Shown: positions 1-10,121, counted from the stretch's first letter. The stretch is DNA of 64,000 bases from CBDATY01 sp965200445 (GCA_965200445.1 OZ241341.1:434001-498000), one strand, 5' to 3'. A program made the numbers and translations. Notes: generated by a model not told the origin, from the sequence alone.

Positions 1-984
1 GATAATTTTGTTAATAATAATTTCCACGGTTTTTTTATAAGTAGATCCGACAGGTAAATGGATCAGAATTTTACTGTAGTCAGTTAAATTAAAAATTCTT
101 TGGAAAGCAAAGTTGACAATCACCCGGTGGTCGTTAATTCATATGCGCGGTGGTTTTTTGTCGTCACTTTGTTCCTTAACAAAATCTAAGATATTGGCCA
201 TGATTCTTGGTTGAAAAAAGCGCCTTAGCTGCACAGGATTCTGATAGTCAATTTCAAACATTTTTTCAAATTCAGTTGACTCTAATCCTTCTTGAATTTC
301 TTCTTTGCTTAGCTTACTTTTTTCTCGTCCGAACAAACCACGTTTTTCAGGGAATAGGGCAGTAGTTAATTCAGTAGATTCACTGGTTAAAAAAGTAATA
401 TAGTGTCAAGCTTCATAAATCGTCACATCGTTGTTGCGGACTCGCACAACATGTGATGTTAATAATGAACCAAAATCATATTTAACATTGCCCTGCATAG
501 CATTTAAATTTCAGGATTCATAATATTTGGGCTGATTTTTTTTAATTTTAAAGTAACCAAAGATTTCGTAAACTGGATTAACGTTAGTCCCACCATCAGT
601 TACTCCTTGCAGCTTAATATTTTTGTACTTGTTAGCAAAAATTTTGTTGGCAACACTGGCGACAAATTCCTTGTCAAAGATGTCCTGTAATTTGTGACTA
701 ATCTTACCTTGTTGCGTCGATATTATTAGTCCAATAACAACGATAATTCCCCCGATAATAAATAAGGCAATTGCCAATGGTTCTAAGCCATTACCAGAAT
801 TAAACAAAATATAGCCCCCCACATCAATGATCACCCCTAATACGATGATCCCGTAGACGAAGTATTTAAATAGTCTTAATTGAAACAGCAGCTGAACTTT
901 AGTAATTTTGGCTTGTTTGAGTTTGCCAATGATTTGTTCTTCAATAGCAAGCCTTTGTGCAGGCTCTAGGTCATTTATTTCCAT
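1..984 (-). CDS. DUF3137-type membrane protein (3' end off window)
   Basis: Function is not established. In Mollicutes, proteins of this type are commonly encoded directly after LemA, as here, 37 bp downstream. At least 328 residues are visible and the gene runs off the left edge. A short cytoplasmic N-terminus (residues 1-40) is followed by two hydrophobic helices at about 41-61 and 68-90, then a long soluble domain of mixed charge. The frame continues through three in-frame TGA (Trp) codons, near 508, 409 and 136. The start is ATG at 984. Assignment to DUF3137 rests on the two-helix plus soluble-domain layout and the LemA neighbour, so it is a family guess. That it is a real membrane protein gene is firm. 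Confidence 0.7.
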
Positions 985-1021
985 ATTTAATTAACTAAAA
1001 ACAATATTTTAATGGTAATAA

Positions 1022-1633
1022 TTAAAATTCGATTTTAACATCCTTGCGGTCAGCTTCAGAAGCTTCAAAATAAGGATAAGTCTTTACATGTTTTGAGGCA
1101 GCGGGTACATTGTTAGGGTAGGTTAGAATAAATGAGTTGAAACCTCTTACGCTGGTATTGTAAAAGCGACGAGATGCAGCAATATTATCTTCTATATTTT
1201 GACTTGCTTCTTGCAGTTGCAAAACATTGTTGCTTGACTTTAGATTAGGATAATTTTCTAATTGAACATTGATGCTACGTAGCAAGCCAGCAGTTTCTGA
1301 GTTAACTTTATTAATTTGGTCTGGGGTAATTTTATTTTGCACACTTTGGCGTAGTTCGGTAATTTTAGAATAAGTGCTTTTTTCAAATTCCATGCTACCT
1401 TTTACTGCTGAAACTAATTTGGTAATTAAATCAAATCTTTTCTTCAGTTGTACATCAATACCAGATGCTGTGTCATCAACTTGTTGGGCCATACGTACAA
1501 TGTTATTTCGAGCGATAATAAATCATATCCACCCTAAGAAAAGTGGCAGAGTTAAGCCGATATATAAAATTATTTTTCCAAAACCGGCAGGCTTTGGTTC
1601 TTGGATTTTATTTTCAGGTGTAATTTCCTTCAT
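1022..1633 (-). CDS. lemA: LemA family protein
   Basis: LemA proteins are small membrane-anchored helical-bundle proteins of unclear function. This one has 203 residues: a short cytoplasmic segment, one transmembrane helix at about 21-43, then an all-helical domain with the family's typical opening (RNNIVRMAQQVDDTASGIDVQ, shortened here; continuing KKRFDLI). The conserved pattern of asparagine and leucine residues around LENYPNLKSS is also present. The start at 1633 is preceded by AAAGGAAT and restores the membrane helix, across one TGA Trp codon, that a start at 1492 would lose. It forms a two-gene minus-strand unit with the DUF3137 protein downstream. Confidence 0.88.
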
Positions 1634-1705
1634 AGTAATATTCCTTTAAAATTAGTTTATTTGTATTGGTTCTATTAATTTATTATAGCAAATATCTTGT
1701 AATTA

Positions 1706-2587
1706 TTACTTTAGCTTAAAGTGCAACTTCATTATGTGCTGTTGGGTCTCAAGCGGTAATGTTTTTTTGAGATATTTAGCATATTGTTGGGTCTCTAAAC
1801 TAGCCCCTAATAAAGGTGTTATGTGGAATTGATTTTGTAGTTGCTGCATAGACTTTAGGAACTGGTACCGGCTTATTATCGACGCCACTGCCACCGCTAG
1901 ATAATCTTGTTCAGCGCGAACTACTAAATTGAGATCCTTGTTTCATATTGGTTTTAATTGCAAATTATGTAAATAACCCTGTCAATTTTTCAGCGAGCAG
2001 TATGCATCAATAATAACGGCTGGGTTTTTTAAATGGTGTTTTTGTATTAATTGGGTTATAGCTTTTTCGTGCAGGTATGTTTTTAAAATATGGCTATTTT
2101 GATACTGCTGGTATAGATGGTTGTATTTTTGGTTGGTCATGACAACAGTTTGATGTTTAAACATATTTTGTAGTTGCGGAGCTAAAGTCATAATTTGCCT
2201 ATCGCTAATTGCTTTGCTATCCTTGATGTTGGTTTGAGATATGCTGTTAAAATCAAAATTTTGATCAATGTAAACAGCTGTTACTACTAATGGACCAAAA
2301 ATATCACCAACTCCCACTTCATCACTGCCGATATAGTGGGTACTTAGTTTTGGTGGTTGTTCCTTTGCTTCTTCTGCTAGGTTATCAAAAAAACGGCTAG
2401 CCAAAAGTGCCGGCTTATCCCCTTGAAACACTACGGTTTTATTATAAAAAACAGTAATAGTGATGTTTTGATAAACAGCATAGAACTTAATATGTTGATT
2501 GGGAGCTGTTTTTTGAAATGATCTGTATGTACTAATAATACTTTTAATAATCTGGTCAGAATTTTTTTTATAAACAATAGTGGGCAT
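1706..2587 (-). CDS. rnhC: Ribonuclease HIII
   Basis: Degrades the RNA strand of RNA-DNA hybrids such as R-loops and replication primers. The 293-residue protein has an N-terminal domain of about 80 residues (the substrate-binding TBP-like domain of HIII) followed by the RNase HII-like catalytic domain. Visible catalytic residues are Asp89 and Glu90 in GSDEVGVGD, Asp123 in IKDSK and Asp194 in IIDAYC. I start at the ATG at 2587 (MPTIVYKK). An upstream in-frame ATG at 2653 would add 22 hydrophobic residues with no ribosome-binding site. It is transcribed divergently from acpS. Confidence 0.9.
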
Positions 2588-2688
2588 AATGTACAAAATA
2601 AGGGATAAAAGATGATTGTATTTATATTTTATAGTGTGTATAGTGGATAGCAACTGTATTTTATTGTATATCTAAACAGCGAGTAAAG

Positions 2689-3051
2689 ATGATTAAATCA
2701 ATTGGAACCGATATTGTCAATATTAACCGCATTAATTACACAGATTCCTTTATTAATAAAATTTTACACCCAGCTGAAATTAAAAGTTTAGCAAGTTTTA
2801 CGGACATGGACCGCAAAAAACATTTTTTAGCAGGTCGCTGAGCAGCAAAGGAGTCTATTTTTAAAGCTTGCCACTCATGGTCCATTGGTAAATATATAGA
2901 TTGAAATATTTTTTTAGATCAAGACAAGCAAGTGCTTCAGATCAGGGGTATTAATTTACCACCTGGTTATGTGCTACATATTTCGATTAGCCATTGCACC
3001 GATTATGCCACCGCAGTAGTGATTCTAGAAAAAGTATGTAAAAATGCATAA
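2689..3051 (+). CDS. acpS: Holo-[acyl-carrier-protein] synthase
   Basis: Transfers 4'-phosphopantetheine from CoA to a serine of acyl carrier protein. The 120-residue length is normal for AcpS. The family signatures are all visible: GTDIVNINRI at residues 6-15, FLAGRWAAKESIFKA at about 46-60 (RWAAKE with Trp coded by TGA), and SISHCTDYATA near the C-terminus. Two TGA codons hide the gene from the standard code. It is divergent from rnhC, with a 101 bp gap. In this window it partners with plsC, gpsA, cdsA and pgsA, suggesting that phospholipid assembly is retained. Confidence 0.93.
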
Positions 3052-3109
3052 TTGTTTGCCCTTTGCATTTGGTTTTATAAAATGGCTGTAAAACTGAAAG
3101 GAAGACTTT

Positions 3110-3436
3110 ATGAATCATTTAATTTTAGTAGGTATTGTAGAGGGTAGCTACAAGGTTGTGCTGGACAATTCTAGCCGCGCCAATAAACTGTTAGAATTTA
3201 TCATTAGTGTTGATAGTCCTTATAAAAATAAGGATGGCAGTGAAAATAAAAACATGTTCAAAATTAAAGCATGAAGTAATATCATTGGTGACCCTGATGC
3301 GCACTTAGCTGACCAAGAGTTGGTGTGTGTCAAAGGCCATGTGAAAAGTTTTACCTATACTGACAAAAAAGGTCATTTAGGATACTTTCCCGAAATTATG
3401 GCGGAAAAACTAACTAATTTGTCATTTTACGCCTAA
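3110..3436 (+). CDS. ssb: Short single-stranded DNA-binding protein
   Basis: An OB-fold single-strand DNA-binding protein, start ATG 3110 with ribosome-binding site AAAGGAAG. The N-terminus MNHLILVGIVEG, the middle MFKIKAWSNIIGD (Trp by TGA) and GHVKSFTYTDKKGHLGYFPEIMAEKL follow the SSB pattern of strand 1, strands 3-4 and the final strand. It has only 108 residues and ends right after the OB fold, so the flexible tail and the acidic DDDIPF-like tip that normally recruit partner proteins are missing. It may be a secondary SSB or a PriB-like protein. A full-length ssb could lie elsewhere in the genome. Confidence 0.78.
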
Positions 3437-3444
3437 CTTTCACA

Positions 3445-3479
3445 GCATAGAATTATGGAAATTCTATGCTTATTTATTG
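3445..3479 (+). terminator. Rho-independent terminator after ssb
   Basis: A perfect 10-bp stem (GCATAGAATT with AATTCTATGC, loop of about five bases) lies 8 bp after the ssb stop and is followed by a T-rich run. It separates acpS-ssb from the thyA operon. Confidence 0.75.
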
Positions 3480-3483
3480 TAAT

Positions 3484-3544
3484 TATACTAATCATATATA
3501 GCTGTCCTCCTTGTGATTTGATATACTAATAATTAGAGGACAGC
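3484..3544 (+). promoter_or_regulatory. thyA promoter/leader with inverted repeat at the ribosome-binding site
   Basis: GCTGTCCTC at 3501-3509 and GAGGACAGC at 3536-3544 form a perfect 9-bp inverted repeat separated by 26 bases. The right arm contains the only plausible ribosome-binding site of thyA and touches its ATG at 3545. Two possible -10 boxes are visible: TATACT at 3484-3489, whose transcript would begin just before the left arm and could fold into a hairpin hiding the ribosome-binding site, and TGATATACT at 3519-3527, an extended -10 lying between the arms, in which case the repeat would act as DNA. Either arrangement suggests regulation. The mechanism is inferred. Confidence 0.6.
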
Positions 3545-4414
3545 ATGCAGGAATATTTAGATTTTCTCCAATACATTTTAAAAAATGGTCGCCCTAAACA
3601 TGACCGAACTGGTACCGGAACGATTTCCATCTTTGGTTATCAAATGCGCTTTGATCTTAAGAAGGGCTTTCCTTTAGTGACCACCAAAAAAATTCATTTT
3701 AAGTCGGTAGTAGGGGAGTTGTTGTGATTTATTAGTGGTAGCACTAATATTCATGATTTGGTTGTCAATAACATTAGAATTTGAAACGAATGACCCTTTA
3801 AAAGCTACCAAGCATCGCCAGCATACCAAGGGGAGAGCATGGGCGAATTTGTGGAAAAAATTAAACAAAATCCGGCATTTGCTAAGAAATGGGGTGACCT
3901 AGGACCAGTGTATGGACGGCAATGGCGCAATTTCAATGGTTATGATCAGTTACAAACTATCATTAGCCAAATAAAAACTTCTCCATCTTCGCGCCGCCAC
4001 ATTGTGAGTGCTTGAAACCCGCCCCAAATTCGTGATATGGCTTTACCACCGTGCCACCTTTTGTTTCAGTTTTATGTCAACGAGCAGCAAGAATTGTCCT
4101 GTCAACTGTACCAAAGAAGTGCTGATGCTTTTTTGGGTGTGCCATTTAATATCGCCTCTTACAGCCTTTTGACGATGATGGTCGCTCAGGAGTGTGGCCT
4201 AAAACTTGGTGAATTTATTCATACCATTGGCGATGGCCATATTTACGAAAATCATTTAGCCCAAGTTCGTGATCAGCTCAGCAGAACACCCAAACCCTTA
4301 CCAACTGTATGGTTAAATCCGGCGATCAAATCTGTTGTTGATTTTAAATTCGAAGATATTGTGCTAGAAAATTATACGCATTGACCATTAATCAAAGCAA
4401 AGGTGGCTGTTTAA
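3545..4414 (+). CDS. thyA: Thymidylate synthase
   Basis: Makes dTMP from dUMP using methylenetetrahydrofolate. The 289-residue protein carries the classic motifs: HDRTGTGT near residue 20, GDLGPVYGRQWRNF in the middle, catalytic Cys170 in ALPPCHLLFQFY, the phosphate-binding QRSADAFLGVPFNIASY, and a conserved HIYENH. The family's usual C-terminal segment ends here in IKAKVAV. Five or more TGA Trp codons interrupt it in the standard code. Its stop codon overlaps the dfrA start (TAATG), which couples the enzyme that oxidises folate to the one that recycles it. Confidence 0.96.
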
Positions 4415-4896
4415 TGTTAATTGCTGTCTGAGCCATGGACCAAACCGGAGCAATTGGTTACAAGAATCGTTTACCTTGGTATATCAAATTAGAACTACAA
4501 CATTTTAAGACTGTTACTTTGCATCAAAACATCTTAATGGGTCGTAAAACCTTTGATCATTTGCCTGTCAAACCTTTACCTGATAGAACTAATTTTGTGG
4601 TCACTCATCAAAAACAATTGGATTATAATAATAAGAACATTCACGTGGTCCATGAATTAAACAGTTTTATTTTGCGTTTTGTAGGGGCTCAAAAACCTGA
4701 TCTGTATGTTTGTGGGGGAGCGAGCATCTACAAAGCTTGCTGAAGTCATTTTGATCGCTTAATTGTGAGTAAAGTGAAGGGCACCTTTCAGGGGGATGTT
4801 TACTTTCCTGCTTTAAAATGAGATGATTACGCCCTAATTAAAACTGCCCACCATGATGAATTTGATGTTTGTTATTATGAAAGGATTACTAAATAA
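4414..4896 (+). CDS. dfrA: Dihydrofolate reductase
   Basis: Reduces dihydrofolate to tetrahydrofolate with NADPH, regenerating the cofactor consumed by ThyA. It has 160 residues, a normal length. Visible motifs are MLIAVWAMDQTGAIGYKNRLPW (shortened: AIGYKNRLPW), ILMGRKTF for NADPH binding, and YVCGGASIYK. The acidic active-site residue sits in KLELQHFK after LPW. The start codon overlaps the thyA stop by one base, and the stop is followed at once by plsC, so the genes are probably translated in a coupled way. Confidence 0.94.
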
Positions 4897-5694
4897 ATGC
4901 TGTTATATTTAAAAATGTTAATAACATTACCTTATTTTCTACTAGGAATTAACAAAGCGCGTCGCCAATCAAAACAAATTAAAAAAGACCCTAACATCGT
5001 TCCTGAGGAAAGCCGCTATTATTGAACCCAAAAACGTGCTAAATATTTATTGTGGTTATGTAATGTTAAAATTGTTGCCCACGACATTGAAAATTGAGTA
5101 GACGGACCCTGCTTAATGGCGGGCAACCACCAAACTAATTATGACCCGATTGTGTTGTTTGCTTTGAACAATTTTAACCAGTTTGCGCCGATTGCGTTTA
5201 TTGGCAAAAAAGAACTATTGGAGACTAAAATTATATCGAAATTTGCCCAGCTTATTGACTGTATATTTTTTGATCGTTCCAATATGCGTGATGCGGTGCG
5301 TGTCCTTAAAGAAGCGAATGTGTTAATTCGCATTCCGCGCTCCTTGGTTTTATTTCCCGAAGGGACACGGAGTAAATCGTCAACATTAGGCGATTATAAA
5401 CCGAGCTTTTTTAAGGTTGCCCAGCAAGCTCATGCTCCGATTGTGCCTTTCACGATTATTAATGCTTATAAGATTGATCGGTTAGGTTACCGCCATAATT
5501 ATGTGCACATTTTCTTCCACCCTGCGCTCAAGCCGCAAACCTTCTTAAACCGGCCAACTGTAGCAATTGCTAAACAAATTAAAACTATTAATGAAAAAAC
5601 TCTGGCTCAATATAGTGGTATTGATCACAAAGAATCTGCCAGAATGTATCGCATTTGAAAAAAACTGCGTTCTAAGCGTAAAAAAGGGAAGTAA
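4897..5694 (+). CDS. plsC: 1-acyl-glycerol-3-phosphate acyltransferase
   Basis: Adds the second acyl chain to lysophosphatidic acid at the membrane. It has 265 residues with a hydrophobic N-terminus (MLLYLKMLITLPYFLLG). The acyltransferase motif NHQTNYD gives His78 and Asp83, and the glycerol-phosphate motif FPEGTRS covers about 153-159. The C-terminus is very basic (KKLRSKRKKGK), which would suit contact with anionic lipid. The ATG directly follows the dfrA stop. Substrate preference cannot be read from sequence. Confidence 0.9.
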
Positions 5695-5714
5695 AGTACT
5701 AAAATACTAATATT

Positions 5715-6515
5715 ATGAATGCTACCCCTGAATTTAATTTAGAATTATCTAGTTTTAACGGACCTTTAGATGTACTGTGAGATAAACTAAAGATCGCTGA
5801 GTTGCAAATTGATGATCTCAACATATTAGATGTTTTGCAGCAGTACCAGCTGTATGTTGATTTTTGTCTCAAAAATGGGTTTTTGTTGTCACAGTACAGT
5901 AAATATTTAATTTTGTGTAGTAAATTAATCCTTTGGCGATCGCAGCTTTTATTACCTAATCCAGCCGTGGATACATTAGAAGCGGACCAAGCGCAAGCAG
6001 AACAAGACCGAATCAAGCGACTAACTATGTACAGTCAACTAAAACAGCTGGCCAATAAACTAAAAGAGTCTAGCCAACAAAATGCCCAGTTTTTAGGCAA
6101 AGAGTCATCTGACTATACTCTAGCTACTGCAGCTAAGGTTAAACCTAGTCCTGAGCAATATACCAATAAACTGAATATTGATTTGTTAACTAAGTCATTT
6201 GAGCAAGCTATTGCACTGTTTAAATACCGCAATAAACTAGAAACAAAAATGCTAAAGCCTGCTGTTTCTTCGTATATTATGAAGTGTCAGATTTTAAATT
6301 ATTTGGCTAAGTATCAGAAAACTGACCAGCATTTTGAAAAAGTACTGCTCAGATTTGCTGATCATAGCTTAGCATCCTTGTTACATGCTTTTATAGTTCT
6401 TTTAGAATTGGTTATGCACCAAAATATTTCGATTATTTACAAGGACCAAAAAATTTATTTACACTACCTTAATTCTGACCATGTCGAGACTGGTGAAGAG
6501 GTGCCTAATGGTTAA
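5715..6515 (+). CDS. scpA: Segregation and condensation protein A
   Basis: ScpA is the kleisin subunit that, with ScpB and SMC, forms the bacterial condensin. The 266-residue protein starts with the kleisin signature FNGPLDVLWDKLK (residues about 15-27) and the helical segment QIDDLNILDVLQQY. The middle region, about 85-170, is polar and probably an unstructured linker. A winged-helix C-terminal domain follows, with the typical FADHSLASLLHAFIVLLELV. The scpB start lies inside the last codons of this gene, an 8-bp overlap. Confidence 0.92.
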
Positions 6516-7074
6516 CGACTCACACAATTTAGCTATTCTAGAAGGGCTGCTGTTCTTGAAAGGTGATGCCGGGGCTTCAATCAGGGAAATAACAGAGGCG
6601 CTTAATATGAAGGCTCATGATGCTAGCAAGGTGATTAATCGTCTGAACGAGTTGTACACTAATTCTGCTGATCGGGGTTTAATTATTAAACGGTATGCTA
6701 AGCACTATCGCTTGGTAACAAAAGAACAATATTACGAAATATATAAACAAGTACTAGCTGTTAAGAATTATCTGCAGCTGAGCAAAGCATCATATGAGAC
6801 ACTAGCCATCATTGCTTACAATGGACCGATCACTAAAGTGGAAATTGAAAACCTTCGCGGTGTTAACTGTGATAGCGTTATCCACAATTTAATGTTCAAA
6901 AATTTAATTCAATCAAAAGGGAAATCAGATTTACCCGGTCGCCCCCAACTATATGCAGTTAGCCAGTATTTTATGCAATATTTTAATCTTAATAGCCTGC
7001 AAGAATTACCTGAATTATCACAGCGTGCCACTGCTGCTGATGAAAATAGTGAAGACATTTATGAAAACCGTTAA
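6508..7074 (+). CDS. scpB: Segregation and condensation protein B
   Basis: Partner of ScpA in the SMC complex. It is 188 residues of two winged-helix domains: ILEGLLFLKGDAGASIREI at the start, and the conserved ETLAIIAYNGPITKVEIENLRGVN with SKGKSDLPGRPQLYAVS in the second half. I chose ATG 6508 because GAGGTG sits just upstream. An in-frame ATG at 6481 would add nine residues and lacks a good ribosome-binding site. It overlaps scpA and is followed 7 bp later by rluB, the same gene order as in many Firmicutes. Confidence 0.94.
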   Translation: MVNDSHNLAILEGLLFLKGDAGASIREITEALNMKAHDASKVINRLNELYTNSADRGLIIKRYAKHYRLVTKEQYYEIYKQVLAVKNYLQLSKASYETLAIIAYNGPITKVEIENLRGVNCDSVIHNLMFKNLIQSKGKSDLPGRPQLYAVSQYFMQYFNLNSLQELPELSQRATAADENSEDIYENR

Positions 7075-7081
7075 TTAAATA

Positions 7082-7801
7082 ATGAAAGAACGATTGCAAA
7101 AAATCATCGCTAATGCCGGGTACTGTTCGCGCCGCAAAGCAGAAATCTTGATCAAAGAGGGCCGAGTTCAGGTTGGTGGTAAGACAGCTGACTTAGGTAG
7201 TAAGTGCGAAGCTGATAATCCCATCACAATCGATGGTGTCCCTTTAGAAATAAACACAAAAAAACATTATTTAATGTTTAATAAGCCTAAAAATGTGATT
7301 TGTTCCAACTATGACCCCCAAAAACGGCTAATTATTAATGACTATCTGCCTAATATCAAAGAAAGAATCTATCCCATCGGTCGCCTAGATTATGATGCTA
7401 CTGGGCTATTGCTGTTAACTAATGATGGCCAATTTGCTAATCAAATCATGCACCCGCGCTATGCTATGCCCAAAACATATTTGGTGACAATTAAACATCA
7501 TTTAGCTAAGGAACAACAAAATAGGCTTCTGGCGGGTGTTTGAATTGAATCTAATTTTAAAACAACCGCTTCTTACTTGCAGCACATTCACTATCATCAA
7601 AATTCAGATTCGACAAGTTTTGAAATTACTATTTTTGAAGGCCGTAATCATCAAATCAAAAAAATGATGATAGCAGTCAACTGCCAACTGCTCAGATTAA
7701 AAAGAATTCAAATAGGCTCTGTTAGACTAGATCGCCGCTTGCAAACTGGTGAATATCGTCAATTAACTAATTTTGAAATTAAAAAATTAAAAAAGTATTA
7801 A
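7082..7801 (+). CDS. rluB: Large-subunit rRNA pseudouridine synthase (RluB type)
   Basis: Converts a 23S rRNA uridine to pseudouridine. The 239-residue protein has an N-terminal S4 RNA-binding domain (MKERLQKIIANAGYCSRRKAE, shortened; residues 1-60) and a catalytic domain with GRLDYDATGLLLLTNDG, where Asp103 is the expected nucleophile. Near the end it has the RsuA-family motif EGRNHQIKKMM. One TGA codon at 7541 splits it in the standard code. Placement after scpB supports RluB over RsuA or RluE, but the target base is inferred from family. Confidence 0.92.
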
Positions 7802-7831
7802 CTTTATTGTTTATAAAAAATATAATTAATG

Positions 7832-7837
7832 TATAAT
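7832..7837 (+). promoter_or_regulatory. Putative -10 for the ECF S-component gene
   Basis: TATAAT lies 49 bp before the ATG in the 84-bp gap after rluB. The remaining leader is too short for the folate or thiamine riboswitches often found before such transporters. Confidence 0.4.
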
Positions 7838-7885
7838 GCATTTTATAAAAATTAGTGCTGTAAAAATATTGATGATAAACAGAAC

Positions 7886-8680
7886 ATGACTTCTCCAAAT
7901 CAAAATAAAAAGAGCAATTTTAATTTAAGAGCAGGACTAAAGCATCCTGTCCATAATTCAGAAATTACTCGTATTACATTTACTGCTTTTTTTCTTGCCC
8001 TGGCTTTATCGTTAAGTTTTTTGGAAGTGGCTAATATTTATTTACCGTTTGGAGTGCAATTTAGTTTTAGGTTAGTAGATACTTTAATGCTGTTCCTTGC
8101 CATTCCTGTGGTAGGAATTTATTATTCTTTGGTTATTGCTTCATTGTTACCATGGCTGCATGTTATGATTGACGGGCGCCATTCACCACTTTCGATGTTT
8201 GGTTTTATGCTTAATGATATTGTGTGCGTGTTATTTGTTTATTTTCTATACTATCGATTCGGAAAGTACTATTTAAGCCAACCATCTAAAAAAGCATATT
8301 ATATGAACCGGATTAATAGCGTATCCCAGCAAAGCAAATTGTTCTGAATTAAAAAACTTTACCTCAGATTTTTAAGTCACTCTAGCACAAAGCATGGCTA
8401 TTTTGTCTATAAAATTGCTACTTGTGGATTACTAGCACTATTATGTGCGGCAACAGAGGCAGCTAGTTTTATTATGGTTTTTACAGTTGTGCTGAGTGGT
8501 AGCGCATCCTATTCACCTGATGACCCGACAGTGGCGGGCGGTATCCAGTGGTACGGTGAGACTGTTTTTGCGGTATGGGCCATTTTATTTGGTGTACTAT
8601 TAGCGAAATATATTTTTGAATTTTGCTTATTTGCGTTAATAGAAAAACGTTTTCAAGTTATTACTCAGGTAATTGAATAA
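7886..8680 (+). CDS. ECF transporter substrate-binding S component (substrate unknown)
   Basis: An integral membrane protein that would bind a vitamin-like substrate and work with the shared ECF ATPases and EcfT, not seen in this window. The 264-residue protein has a polar N-terminus of about 28 residues, then six or so hydrophobic helices. A segment ITRITFTAFFLALALSLSF opens the membrane domain, and RLVDTLMLFLAIPVVG plus SPLSMFGFMLNDIV are typical of S components. It contains an unusual loop insertion around residues 125-175 (YYLSQPSKKAYYMNRINS, shortened). One TGA lies at 8345. The substrate cannot be assigned. Confidence 0.72.
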
Positions 8681-8692
8681 AAAATCGGGGGG

Positions 8693-9259
8693 CTAACTAG
8701 CTTTTAACGCTGCTTCTAAAGCTGCTTTGTCGCCTTGTAAAATTAAGCTTTTATGTTTCTGATAGAGTTGTTGGCATTCGATTAATACATCATGCGCTTC
8801 TTCTAATTCACCAATCCCATTAATGAGCACTTCCTTTTCTTGAAGATTTTTGTAATTCTTAAAAAAATCAGTAATCTCTTTGAGGTGGTGTTCTGGAAAA
8901 TCCTGAATCGTTTTAATAAAATCAAATCTAGGATCATTGGCAACCACTCCAACCAGTTTGGTGTCAACGCTGCCATCATCAATCATTCTAATGGTTCCCA
9001 GAATTCTGATCGGAACTACACATCCAGGAACAGTCGGGTAAGTACTTAAACTAATAACGTCAAGGGGATCACCATCCCAATCTAAAGTGTTGGGAACAAA
9101 CCCATATTCTCCAGGATAAAAATTAGCACCATACAAAACTCGATCCAAATAAATTTTGTGATTTAATGCGTTATATTCATATTTATTACTTGATCCTTTG
9201 GGAATTTCGATCACAGCTTCCACAATTAAGGGCTTGGCACTGGAAAATTTATTAGACAT
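8693..9259 (-). CDS. ppa: Inorganic pyrophosphatase (family I)
   Basis: Hydrolyses pyrophosphate to phosphate in the cytoplasm, pulling nucleotide polymerisation and tRNA charging forward. The 188-residue protein has the family I motifs: EIPKGSSNKYEY, YPGEYGFVPNTLDWDGDPLDV carrying the metal-binding aspartates, GTIRMIDDGSVDTKLVGV, and FFKNYKNL. It is convergent with the ECF S-component gene with only 12 bp between stops, leaving little room for a terminator. No in-frame TGA is present. Confidence 0.96.
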   Translation of the reverse strand: MSNKFSSAKPLIVEAVIEIPKGSSNKYEYNALNHKIYLDRVLYGANFYPGEYGFVPNTLDWDGDPLDVISLSTYPTVPGCVVPIRILGTIRMIDDGSVDTKLVGVVANDPRFDFIKTIQDFPEHHLKEITDFFKNYKNLQEKEVLINGIGELEEAHDVLIECQQLYQKHKSLILQGDKAALEAALKAS

Positions 9260-9319
9260 AGGTTAACTCTGATTTTACTTTGCACATTATGGTTAGTGTT
9301 ATTTATTAATTAAGACTAT

Positions 9320-9325
9320 TATAAT
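9320..9325 (+). promoter_or_regulatory. Putative -10 for the cmk operon
   Basis: TATAAT stands 100 bp before the first gene of the 9426-13115 block, in the gap shared with divergent ppa. No clear -35 is seen. Confidence 0.35.
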
Positions 9326-9425
9326 GAAAATTTGGCTCAGAATTATATTTTAAGAAGTATTTTAGATACAATTTATAGGAACAGCGAATTTTATACCAAA
9401 AAGGTTATAGATTGCAGAAATATTT

Positions 9426-10121
9426 ATGGCGGGTCGGCTAGACAAATACAAAAATTATCGCAAAGACATATCGAATGCCAACAAAAGAATGGATAATTCT
9501 ACTTTTGTGCAGGACAATTTAACTTATTTTTACCAGCAGCTTAAACCGATTTTATCAGATCAATTTATTGAAGAATGACAAAATTTTGCACTGTCGTTTA
9601 ATATTAATAATTTTAAGGTTAACTATAATTTTTTTACTTCACTGTATAGCCGTCCGCTAGAATATGACATCGAGGCTATGCTAACAACCATGCGCACCAC
9701 TTTAAACGATAATGACCATCTGCTACAGGTGCGTAATGTGCATTTTAGAGTTAAATTTTATGATGCTGAAGAATTGCATAGTTATGTTGAGAATCTCCAG
9801 TTTAACTATGAACAAAACCAGCAATTAATGACTTTGCTTTGAAATAACTATCAGCGCTATGAATCTGAAAATTTAAAAATTATGAACGAAAGTTTACCTG
9901 TGGATAGTGCAGAAAACATCGATCAACAAGACTTTCAAGAAGCACACACCAAATACAATCAGGATATTAAAAATTTTCAAGGTGAATTCACCAGTACTAA
10001 TGCTAAGTTATTACTAAAAATTCGTAAATTTAAAATTCGCGGTAAAATAGTGTTTTTTATTTTGCCCGGTTTACTATTATTAACAGCTATTTTTCTTGGT
10101 TTAGCTTTATTTTTCAAGTAG
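9426..10121 (+). CDS. Uncharacterised tail-anchored membrane protein
   Basis: I do not recognise this 231-residue protein. It is polar and rich in Asn, Gln, Tyr and Phe for the first 200 residues, probably helical, with no signal sequence. It ends in a basic stretch (KIRKFKIRGK) followed by a single hydrophobic helix (about 208-230) that closes the protein, so it is predicted to be held to the membrane by its tail with the bulk in the cytoplasm. Two TGA Trp codons (9578, 9839) hide most of it. It lies 7 bp before cmk and so is probably co-transcribed with cmk, der and gpsA. Alternative starts cannot be excluded, as the ribosome-binding site is weak. Confidence 0.7.

Noticed and set aside
7802..7885. 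Possible vitamin riboswitch before the ECF S component
   Set aside because: 84 bp with no folded core matching TPP, THF or similar classes.
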